Assembly (NCBI RefSeq): GCF_029223485.1
Contig: NZ_JARHTP010000008.1
Coordinates: 186,001 to 250,000, forward strand
DNA: 64,000 nt
Source: Streptomyces coacervatus
GTDB taxonomy: Bacteria; Actinomycetota; Actinomycetes; Streptomycetales; Streptomycetaceae
Direction of reading: 5' to 3'
The notes under the pieces are model-generated. The model was not told the DNA's origin and searched no databases. It saw only the letters and a program-made list of their open reading frames with translations. Of the stretch, positions 57,547-64,000 are shown in pieces. A program made the translations under genes and the position numbers. Within the stretch, counting starts at the first letter, position 1, and each line of letters opens with the position of its first letter.

Positions 57547-58493
57547 GGAATGAGGTCCTTCGCTCGCTTCACGTTGGTCGCCTTCACCAGGAAGTGCGGG
57601 CGCCCCTTCACCTCGTAGTAGATCCGGCCGGTGTACTCCCCGATCACCCCGAGCATGATCATCTGTACCCCGGCGACCCCGGTGACGGCGGTGATGATGG
57701 TGACGTAGCCGGGGGTCTGCACTCCGTTGATGAGCGCGGCGCCCACGATCCACGCAGTGTAGAGGCCTGCGATCGTCAGCAGGACCGTGCCGAGGTGCAG
57801 GGCGGCGCGCAGCGGGCGGTTGTTGAAGGAGAGCAGGCCGTCGAGTCCGTAGTTGAGCAGGCTGCGGAAGGTCCAGGAGCTGCGGCCTGCCTCGCGTACC
57901 GCGTTCTCGTACTCGAAGGTGGTGCTCGGGAAGCCCACCCAGGCGAACAGGCCCTTGGAGAAGCGGTTGTACTCGGTGAGGCCCAGGACGGCGTCCACCA
58001 CGCGGCGGGACAGCATCCTGAAGTCGCCCACGCCGTCGACGAGTTCGACGTCGACGAGGCGGTTGACGAGGCGGTAGTAGAGGCGGGCGGTGAGTGTGCG
58101 GGTCATGCCGTCGCCGGTCCTGGTGCGTTTGGCGATGACCTGGTCGTGGCCCTGTCCGTGCAGGTCGACCATGCGTTTGATGAGTTCGGGCGGGTGCTGG
58201 AGGTCCGCGTCCATGACGACGACGGAGTCTCCCGATGTGTGGCGAAGGCCCGCGAGCAGCGCCGCCTCCTTGCCGAAGTTGCGGCTCAGCGAGACGTACC
58301 GGACGCGCGCGTCGAGGTCGGCGAGCCGTTCCAGGACGGTGAGCGTACGGTCGCCGCTGCCGTCGTCGACGTACACGAACTCCATGTCGTGGCCGAGCGG
58401 AAGGAGTTCCTCCGCGACCTTCTGGACCTCCTCGTGGAAGCGGTCGAGGACGTCTTCCTCGTTGTAGCAGGGTGCGACGATCGATATCAGCAC
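57543..58493 (-). CDS. Family-2 glycosyltransferase, DPM/GtrB-like
   Basis: A protein of 316 residues. GT2 fold: LISIVAPCYNEEDVLDRFHE, EFVYVDDGSGDRTLTVLERL, SVVVMDADLQHPPELIKRMV (nucleotide-sugar DxD), LVDGVGDFRMLSRRVVDAVL, then two C-terminal helices (LGTVLLTIAGLYTAWIVGA, TAVTGVAGVQMIMLGVIGE). It makes polyprenyl-phosphate sugars. Coupled to the GtrA-like gene by a 4-bp overlap. Its stop overlaps its start; the gene begins 23 bp after the YfhO-like gene. Confidence 0.93.
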   Translation of the reverse strand: MLISIVAPCYNEEDVLDRFHEEVQKVAEELLPLGHDMEFVYVDDGSGDRTLTVLERLADLDARVRYVSLSRNFGKEAALLAGLRHTSGDSVVVMDADLQHPPELIKRMVDLHGQGHDQVIAKRTRTGDGMTRTLTARLYYRLVNRLVDVELVDGVGDFRMLSRRVVDAVLGLTEYNRFSKGLFAWVGFPSTTFEYENAVREAGRSSWTFRSLLNYGLDGLLSFNNRPLRAALHLGTVLLTIAGLYTAWIVGAALINGVQTPGYVTIITAVTGVAGVQMIMLGVIGEYTGRIYYEVKGRPHFLVKATNVKRAKDLIP

Positions 58494-58515
58494 GGGTTCC
58501 TCCCCCTGGGCAGGG

Positions 58516-61104
58516 TCAGAGAGCGCTGCTCACGCGCTCGAGCGGTCGAGTGGTCGTGGGTGACGGCGGTTCGGTGACCCGCCGTCGGCGTACGGCGGTG
58601 AGCGCGCCGAGCAGGATCAGGGTCAGGACCGAGGCGGCCCCGACGGTCGTGCCGAGCCGCAGCCCGGGTGGGTGGAAGGTGCAGGTGACAGTGGTCGCGG
58701 AGCCGTCCAGGGGGACGGCGATCAGGCCGTGGTAGTCCTTGGCCGGTACGGCGGTGGCGTCGCCCGCGGCGCAGCGCCAGCCCGCGATGCGGGGAGCCGC
58801 GACGACGGCGGTTCCCTTGCTGCCCGCGGGGAGTTCGGCGTGGATGGTGGCGTCGGAGACGGTGACGTGGGTGGCGCCGGTGGCCTTGAGGTGCTCGACG
58901 GCGGTGTGCAGCCGGGCGGTGTCCAGGCAGCCGACGGCGCCTTGCGGGATGCGGCCGGGGCGGTCCGGGGTCAGCGCGATGCGCAGCCGTCCGGACGCCG
59001 GGGCCGGGCCCAGCGACGCCATGGCGGCGCGGTTGCGCGGGTAGCCGAAGCGGAAGTATGCGGTGGTCTTGCCCAGTTGTGCGGTGCCGGAGAAGTGCGG
59101 GGCCCACAGATAGACCGGGCTTCCGGCCGGGCAGCGGGCCGTGATCGTCGGCTGGGACAAGGCGTTCCCGGAGCCGACCCTGCCGTCTCGGGCCGGGGTG
59201 CCGAGGTCGTCGTACACGGCGCTGCGCGACACGGTGTAGACGCGGCTGCCGAGCAGCAGTTCCTGATTGCGGTACGGCGACGCGCCGAAGGACGCCCGGT
59301 CGGGGGCGGTCCGCACGGTCACCAGGGGCGGCACGTCCTGCCGGGAGACGGTCAACGGGCCGCCGATCTGCGGCAGTTGCGCCTGGTGCGGGTCCGTCGG
59401 CGAGTGCACCCGGGCCCCGACGGAGAAGATCGCGTCGGTGACGGCGTTGTCGAGGCTCTGCACGCTGCGTCCGCGCGAGGTCCAGCCGCCCCCCAGCGCC
59501 GTGAGCGTACGGCTGAGAACGTCCGCGGTGAGGCTGCTGTAGTACTGGGCGCCCTGGCCGCCGACCAGCAGCGGATCGTTGCCGACGGTCTGCTCGCGGC
59601 CCGGCTCGGTGCGGTACTGGGGCCAGCCGTCGGCCCGCGCGATCGCCTCCGACTGCTCCTGCTGCCGGTCTCCCCAGGGGGCGTAGTCGTCCATGTGGCC
59701 GAGCCGCCACCGGGTGGCCACGGCGGAGGTGGCCATGGCCTCGCCGAACTGCCCGCCGAACAGCAGGAACACGGCGAGCGCGGCCACGGCACTGCGCCGT
59801 CGGCCGTTGGTGCGCCGCAGCAGGACCAGCCCGCCCAGCGCCCCGATGAGGGCGAGGCCCAGCACCGGCCAGGCGACGGGGTGCATGAAGTGACTCCGGC
59901 TCGCCACGGCGGTGATCAGTGCGAGCAGCGCGCCCGCCGCGCCCAGGGCGCGCGGATCGGGCACACCGTACGAGAGGGCGTGCCAGGCGGCGATCACCAG
60001 CAGTGCGCACAGGACGAAGGCCTGGCGGTAGGCGCTGCCCTGCGGGGTGGCGAAGGCATGCCAGACCAGATGGGTCGGGCCCCACTGCAGCGACAGTGCC
60101 ACCCCGACGACCAGCAGCGTCCACCCGGCGCGCACCCGCCGCGGCACCGCGCGGTCGAACGGCAGGGCGAGTGCGAGCAGCAGCGCCGTGGTGCCCACAT
60201 AGAGGGCCGGGCTGGAGAAGCTGTACGTCGTCGGGAGCAGCCGGGCCAGCAGGTCCTGGGTCGGCACCGGCTTGAACTGCACGACTCGGCCCGGGTAGGC
60301 GTGCTTGGTGCCGAAGTACACGACGGCCAGCAGCGGGGCGGCCAGGCCCACGCCCAGCGCGACGGTGCCGGCGGCCCGGCCCGCCAGCTTCAGCCGTTCC
60401 CGGTTCGGGAGGCCGGACAGCCACAGCCGCAGCAGCAGCACCAGGCCGGCGCCGATGGTCGCCATGTACCCGGTGTAGAAGTTGGCGATCCAGGCGAGCG
60501 CCACGATCAGTACGCCGAGCAGCGGGCGCCGCTTGTTCAGCGTCCACTCCCCCACCAGGCACAGCAGCGGCAGGGCGACCAGGCCGTCGAGCCACATGGG
60601 GTTGTACGAGGCGACCGCGACACTCCACCCGCACAGCGCGTACGAGGCCCCCAGCAGCCCGGCCGCCCACCAGCGGCCGGGGCGCAGACACAGCAGCAGC
60701 CAGGCCATGGCGGCGCCCGCGGACGCCGTCTTCAGCACGGTGATCACATACACCGCGAGGTCGATCTCGTCCCGCGGGAACACCCCGACGAGCAGGGCGA
60801 ACGGGCTGCTGAGGTAGGTGCCGAGGTCGGGCAGGAAGCTGGAGCCGTATCCCGACTGCCAGTTGACGAACAGGCCGCCGTCGGCCCGACCGTGCAGCAG
60901 GTCCCACAGGTGGGCATGGAACGGCACGTACTGGTTTCCCAGATCGTTGACGTTGCGGGTGCGGGGCCCGAAGGGATAGCTGCGGGCGAGGGCGTCGGCG
61001 GCGCAGAACACGGTGACGGTGACGGCCGCGGCGAGCAGCGCCGCGGCCTTCTTCGGTGAGAAATGACCACTCGAAACAGCTGTGGACAAGGTCGAGCGAT
61101 CCAT
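58516..61104 (-). CDS. YfhO-like polytopic membrane protein
   Basis: A protein of 862 residues: a cytosolic start (MDRSTLSTAVSSGHFSPKK), about 12-14 membrane helices in the first 500 residues, a long extracytoplasmic domain (about 500-825) and a final helix near 830 (GTTVGAASVLTLILLGALTA) with basic tail. NQYVPFHAHLWDLLHGR and YGSSFLPDLGTYLSSP are conserved YfhO-type motifs. YfhO proteins are GT-C-like enzymes for adding sugars to teichoic acids in Bacillus-type bacteria; with GtrA and GT2 the module would glycosylate an envelope polymer. Its acceptor is unknown. Confidence 0.88.
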   Translation of the reverse strand: MDRSTLSTAVSSGHFSPKKAAALLAAAVTVTVFCAADALARSYPFGPRTRNVNDLGNQYVPFHAHLWDLLHGRADGGLFVNWQSGYGSSFLPDLGTYLSSPFALLVGVFPRDEIDLAVYVITVLKTASAGAAMAWLLLCLRPGRWWAAGLLGASYALCGWSVAVASYNPMWLDGLVALPLLCLVGEWTLNKRRPLLGVLIVALAWIANFYTGYMATIGAGLVLLLRLWLSGLPNRERLKLAGRAAGTVALGVGLAAPLLAVVYFGTKHAYPGRVVQFKPVPTQDLLARLLPTTYSFSSPALYVGTTALLLALALPFDRAVPRRVRAGWTLLVVGVALSLQWGPTHLVWHAFATPQGSAYRQAFVLCALLVIAAWHALSYGVPDPRALGAAGALLALITAVASRSHFMHPVAWPVLGLALIGALGGLVLLRRTNGRRRSAVAALAVFLLFGGQFGEAMATSAVATRWRLGHMDDYAPWGDRQQEQSEAIARADGWPQYRTEPGREQTVGNDPLLVGGQGAQYYSSLTADVLSRTLTALGGGWTSRGRSVQSLDNAVTDAIFSVGARVHSPTDPHQAQLPQIGGPLTVSRQDVPPLVTVRTAPDRASFGASPYRNQELLLGSRVYTVSRSAVYDDLGTPARDGRVGSGNALSQPTITARCPAGSPVYLWAPHFSGTAQLGKTTAYFRFGYPRNRAAMASLGPAPASGRLRIALTPDRPGRIPQGAVGCLDTARLHTAVEHLKATGATHVTVSDATIHAELPAGSKGTAVVAAPRIAGWRCAAGDATAVPAKDYHGLIAVPLDGSATTVTCTFHPPGLRLGTTVGAASVLTLILLGALTAVRRRRVTEPPSPTTTRPLERVSSAL

Positions 61105-61324
61105 TCCCTCTTGCTCCCCGCGGTAATTGATTCGCCGACTAAGACGGCCCGAGTTTCGGATCGGTTGTGCCGTCCGCGGAAAGTGGCAAACCCTGCTCCG
61201 AATGCGGCCGCAGGCTTATACGAATGGGATGGTGAACATCCGGGAAACAGAAATTTCCCGGCACGTAATTAGTGGGTGAACCCACCGCTCTGCGGCGAAC
61301 ACACCACTGGGCGCCGAGCTCAGC

Positions 61325-61355
61325 TTGACCTGGAGCGCGCTCCAGGTTCTACGGT
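61325..61355 (+). promoter_or_regulatory. MerR-type promoter/operator
   Basis: TTGACC (61325-61330) and TACGGT (61350-61355) with a 19-bp spacer, the overlong spacing typical of MerR-controlled promoters. ACCTGGAGCGCGCTCCAGGT (61328-61347) is a perfect 20-bp palindrome between the hexamers. The ATG lies 8 nt past the -10, so the transcript is probably leaderless. Confidence 0.88.
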
Positions 61356-61362
61356 CTACGTC

Positions 61363-61788
61363 ATGACCAGCGGACACCCCCTCCCGCAGGACCGGGAGCC
61401 GACCCTGACGATCGCCGAGGTCGTGGAACGCACGGGCCTCACGCACGACACCCTGCGCTACTACGAGAAAGCCGGCCTCATCGAGCGCGTCGGCCGGACC
61501 ACCGGCAACCAGCGCCGCTACGACGGTGCCGACCTGGCCTGGCTCGAGTTCCTGCTGCGGCTGCGCGAGACCGGCATGTCGATCGCGGACATGCAGCGCT
61601 TCGCACAGCTGCGGGCGGAGGGGGACGTCTCGGTCGCCGGCCGGCTGGCGATGCTCCGCGAGCACCGCGCCGAACTGGCCGACCGGATCCGGGCGTTGCG
61701 CCGCAACGCCCGTGCGCTGGACGACAAGATCAACCACTACGAACGACTGCTCGACGACATGCAGTCGGGATCGGAAGACCTCACATGA
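61363..61788 (+). CDS. MerR-family transcriptional regulator
   Basis: A protein of 141 residues from the ATG at 61363; the frame extends upstream through the promoter, which is not coding. N-terminal winged helix: LTIAEVVERTGLTHDTLRYY, EKAGLIERVGRTTGNQRRYD, then LAWLEFLLRLRETGMSIADM and a coiled dimerisation helix (LAMLREHRAELADRIRALRR). It lacks conserved metal cysteines, so it senses an organic or other signal. It autoregulates from a classical MerR operator and overlaps the next gene by 4 bp (ATGA). Confidence 0.93.
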   Translation: MTSGHPLPQDREPTLTIAEVVERTGLTHDTLRYYEKAGLIERVGRTTGNQRRYDGADLAWLEFLLRLRETGMSIADMQRFAQLRAEGDVSVAGRLAMLREHRAELADRIRALRRNARALDDKINHYERLLDDMQSGSEDLT

Positions 61789-62228
61789 GCGAGAGCACCA
61801 CCCGTGAAGAGCGCTTCGAGCACGGCTTGGCGGTCCTCAAGCGGGTCGACGGCGAGGCCGGGCAGCGGGTCGTCGACTCCCTTGCCGACATCAACCCCGA
61901 GCTCGGCCACCAGGTCGTCGCCTGGGCCTTCGGCGAGATCTACGACCGTCCCGGACTCGCCCCGCGCGACCGCCAGCTGGTGACGCTGGGCATGCTCACC
62001 GCGCTCGGCGGCTGCGAGGCCCAGCTCGATGTGCACGTCAATGCGGCCCTGAACGTGGGCCTCACGCCCGAGCAGATCGTCGAGGCCCTGACTCACTCGG
62101 CGGTGTACTGCGGCATGCCGAAGGCGCTGAACGCCACCTTCGCCGCGAAGAAGGTCTTCGCCGAGCGCGGGCTGCTGCCGCTCGGACAGCAGCCCGCCGA
62201 CTCGGCACCCTCGGCTACCTCTGCCTGA
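61785..62228 (+). CDS. Carboxymuconolactone decarboxylase (AhpD-like) family protein
   Basis: A protein of 147 residues. CMD-fold segment: RQLVTLGMLTALGGCEAQLD, VHVNAALNVGLTPEQIVEAL, THSAVYCGMPKALNATFAAK. The E-x-x-H-like positions and single Cys pair do not match AhpD's CxxC; Cys residues lie at GGCE and YCGMP. It may be a gamma-carboxymuconolactone decarboxylase-like or peroxide-related enzyme; function is uncertain. Co-operonic with the MerR gene, which probably controls it. It overlaps the convergent arabinofuranosidase gene by 14 bp. Confidence 0.85.
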   Translation: MSESTTREERFEHGLAVLKRVDGEAGQRVVDSLADINPELGHQVVAWAFGEIYDRPGLAPRDRQLVTLGMLTALGGCEAQLDVHVNAALNVGLTPEQIVEALTHSAVYCGMPKALNATFAAKKVFAERGLLPLGQQPADSAPSATSA

Positions 62229-64000
62229 TCCGCAGGAAGGTGATCGAGTTCGCCGGGAAGGTGTACGAGAACTTGTCGGCGACCCCCTCGAAGGTCGACG
62301 TCACCGGCGCGACGGCCGTGGACGTCTCGGTGTTCACCGCGTCGGGCGCGGCGGCGAGCGTGGTCACCCTGGCCTTGGACGCGACCTTCGCGCCACCCAG
62401 GTCGATCGCCGTACGGGCCGCCGAGGACTGGGCGTTGACCACCTTGACGATCAGGTCACCAGTCTTCTGGTCCTTGGTGACGACCTGGCGGAACGGCTCG
62501 GCCGGCTTGTCGTCGGTGAAGCTGCCCCACTGCCGGCCGTCGAGGTACAGCGTGACCTGACGGCCGCGGACCTTGACGTCGATGTCGTAGGTGCGGCCCG
62601 TCTCGACCGATCCGGCCTTGGCGATCAGCGTCGACTTGCCGCCGTCCACGGCCTGTTCGACGGCGGACTGGGTGTTGCCCCAGCCGCCCAGGTTCCACCA
62701 GTAGTAGTTGCCGGTGTCCTTGACGCCGAAGGCGACGAGGAAGCCCTCCTTGCCGGACTTCTTGGTTGCCTTCACCTGCAGGTCGTAGTCGTGCCAGGAC
62801 GGGTCACCGGCCTGGACCATGGTGTTCTCGGCGGTGTCGGAGCTCTGGACGTACTGCCCGTCCTGCACCGCCCAGCTCCCGCTGCCCGTGTGCGTCCACT
62901 TCGAGGCGTCACCGGAGAAGTCGTCGGTCAGCAGCGTCTTCCCGTCGGCGTCGGTCACCTTCACATCGTCGTACGCGGCACTGGTGTCCCACGTCGACAG
63001 GCCGACGGCGCCGGAGATCGGGGCGAGCAGCGAGGGCGTACCGGTGGCGGTCGAGGGCACGACCCGGTCGCCGACGTTGTTCATGAACAGCTTCTGGACC
63101 TCGTAGTCGGCCGAGCCCCAGGAGGCGTGGTTGTTGAACCACACCATGTCCGGGCGCCACTGGACGTAGTCCTCGTTGGCGAACAGCGGTGCGTACGAGG
63201 CGAGTTCGACGACGTCGGCGTTGCGCTCCAGGCCCGTCATGTACGCGGCCTCGGCGAGCCCGTTCTTGAAGGCGTTGCCCCCGGAGGCGTACTCGCCCAG
63301 GAAGACCTTGGGCCCGCTGCGGTCGTAGGAGTCGTAGCGGTCGTTGTTCTGCAGGAACCACTGCGGGCTGTTGTAGTAGTGCTCGTCGACCATGTCGACC
63401 TTGGCGTCCTTGTTCAGCCGCCAGGCCGTGTCGAAGGTCGAACCGGCGTCGTCCGGGCCCGAGTTGGAGATCACCTTCATATACGGGTACTTCGCCTGGA
63501 CGGCGGCGCGGAACTGCTTGAAGCGGGCGAAGAACTCGTTCGGGAGGTTCTCCTCGTTGCCGACCTCGATGTGGGTGAGGTGGAAGGGCTTGGGGTGCCC
63601 CATCTGGGCCCGCTTCTTGCCCCACTCGCTGGTCGCCGGGCCATTGGCGAACTCGATCAGATCGAGCGTGTCCTGGATGTGCCGCTTGAGCAGCGCGTCG
63701 TCGTCGACGGCCTTGTTCTGGCCGCAGCCGGTCACCAGGGCCGGGACCACGGGCAGCGGCATGGCGCCGATGTCCTCGGCGAAGCGGAAGTATTCGTAGT
63801 AGCCCAGGCCGTAACTCTGGTTGTAGCCCCAGAAGTTGGAGTTGGTGGCGCGCGTCTCGACCGGGCCGACGGTGTCCTTCCACTGGTACGAGCGCTTGCG
63901 CTGATAGCCGGAGGCCTCGCTGTAGTCCTGCATGGAACCCGTGTTGACCAGGCAGCCGCCGGGGAAGCGCACAAAGCCCGGGTGCAGGGCGGCGATCTTC
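62215..64000 (-). CDS. Alpha-L-arabinofuranosidase (GH51-like), N-terminus outside window
   Basis: 595 residues are visible; the N-terminus lies beyond the right edge. The frame enters at KIAALHPGFVRFPGGCLVNT (catalytic barrel). HLTHIEVGNEENLPNEFFAR contains the acid/base Glu (NE) and GPKVFLGEYASGGNAFKNGL the nucleophile Glu (GEY). An inserted beta-sandwich-like segment (LTDDFSGDASKWTHTGSGSW to about DGRQWGSFTDDKPAEPFRQV) is a LamG/CBM-like module. The end FPANSITFLRIRQR is typical of arabinofuranosidases. It would release arabinose from arabinan or arabinoxylan; exported forms are common. Overlaps the convergent gene by 14 bp. Confidence 0.9.
   Translation of the reverse strand, partial: KIAALHPGFVRFPGGCLVNTGSMQDYSEASGYQRKRSYQWKDTVGPVETRATNSNFWGYNQSYGLGYYEYFRFAEDIGAMPLPVVPALVTGCGQNKAVDDDALLKRHIQDTLDLIEFANGPATSEWGKKRAQMGHPKPFHLTHIEVGNEENLPNEFFARFKQFRAAVQAKYPYMKVISNSGPDDAGSTFDTAWRLNKDAKVDMVDEHYYNSPQWFLQNNDRYDSYDRSGPKVFLGEYASGGNAFKNGLAEAAYMTGLERNADVVELASYAPLFANEDYVQWRPDMVWFNNHASWGSADYEVQKLFMNNVGDRVVPSTATGTPSLLAPISGAVGLSTWDTSAAYDDVKVTDADGKTLLTDDFSGDASKWTHTGSGSWAVQDGQYVQSSDTAENTMVQAGDPSWHDYDLQVKATKKSGKEGFLVAFGVKDTGNYYWWNLGGWGNTQSAVEQAVDGGKSTLIAKAGSVETGRTYDIDVKVRGRQVTLYLDGRQWGSFTDDKPAEPFRQVVTKDQKTGDLIVKVVNAQSSAARTAIDLGGAKVASKARVTTLAAAPDAVNTETSTAVAPVTSTFEGVADKFSYTFPANSITFLRIRQR

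Noticed and set aside
1..64000. CRISPR array, antiphage system, insertion sequence or biosynthetic gene cluster
   Set aside because: No regularly spaced short repeats with Cas genes, no transposase, no PKS/NRPS or terpene genes.

Overview
This 64 kb window is chromosomal DNA from a high-GC actinomycete, almost certainly a Streptomyces. The evidence is strongly G/C-biased codon third positions, frequent GTG starts and 4-bp start/stop overlaps, the sporulation gene ssgB, many Tat-type and lipoprotein exports, and families typical of the genus (TIGR02611, CGNR zinc finger, actinobacterial small membrane proteins). There is no rRNA, phage, integrase, insertion sequence or CRISPR array. It reads as conserved core chromosome with a few catabolic and redox islands.

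Layout. 1-7,070: a partial membrane-protein gene, then a minus-strand operon resembling the rhamnogalacturonan (pectin) operons of Bacillus: binding protein, two sugar permeases, a YesL-like membrane protein and a YetA-like exo-rhamnogalacturonan lyase, with a LacI-type operator in front. 7,345-14,740: tRNA-Val(CAC), ssgB, small membrane proteins, a DsbA-like protein, a GNAT protein, pabB and a PabC-like lyase, and a five-tRNA cluster (Gly, Cys, Val x3). 14,819-20,983: a phosphotransferase-fold protein, a 0.6 kb non-coding region with 91-bp tandem repeats, a Ser/Thr kinase, an SpoU-type RNA methyltransferase and a siroheme synthase. 21,159-27,114: a cobalamin pair, namely a BluB-CobT fusion carrying about 850 extra low-complexity residues and CbiET/CobL. 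27,200-30,935: a GNAT protein and metNIQ behind a Cys/Met-containing, probably leaderless leader peptide. 31,190-39,399: membrane proteins, a GNAT protein, a sigma factor, a secreted GlpQ-type phosphodiesterase, a PlsC acyltransferase, a TetR/MFS pair with a clear operator, an aldo-keto reductase and a secreted lipase. 39,590-42,250: argGH. 42,444-44,752: a secreted protein with an internally duplicated domain, a PNPOx-fold protein and an L,D-transpeptidase. 44,739-52,030: a two-component system divergent from an extracytoplasmic flavin electron-transfer cassette. 52,272-57,099: argCJBDR. 57,145-61,104: GtrA, GT2 and YfhO-like genes of envelope glycosylation. 61,363-64,000: a MerR regulator with a carboxymuconolactone-decarboxylase-like protein, then a partial GH51 arabinofuranosidase.

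How genes work together. The arginine genes lie in two blocks (argGH and argCJBDR). Both are preceded by sigma-70-like promoters (17-bp spacing) with ArgR-box-like sequence inside, and argR itself closes the second block. The redox cassette is the most interesting system. It has two paralogous heme/FAD ferric-reductase-type membrane proteins, two exported FMN-binding proteins (one and two flavinylation motifs) and the ApbE transferase that would attach the FMN. A divergent OmpR-type two-component system sits next to an array of 11-bp direct repeats that looks like its operator. Several promoters appear to give leaderless transcripts (merR, the met leader peptide, the PNPOx gene, pabB). Dispersed Streptomyces intergenic repeats recur, including an exact 30-bp inverted pair 35 kb apart.
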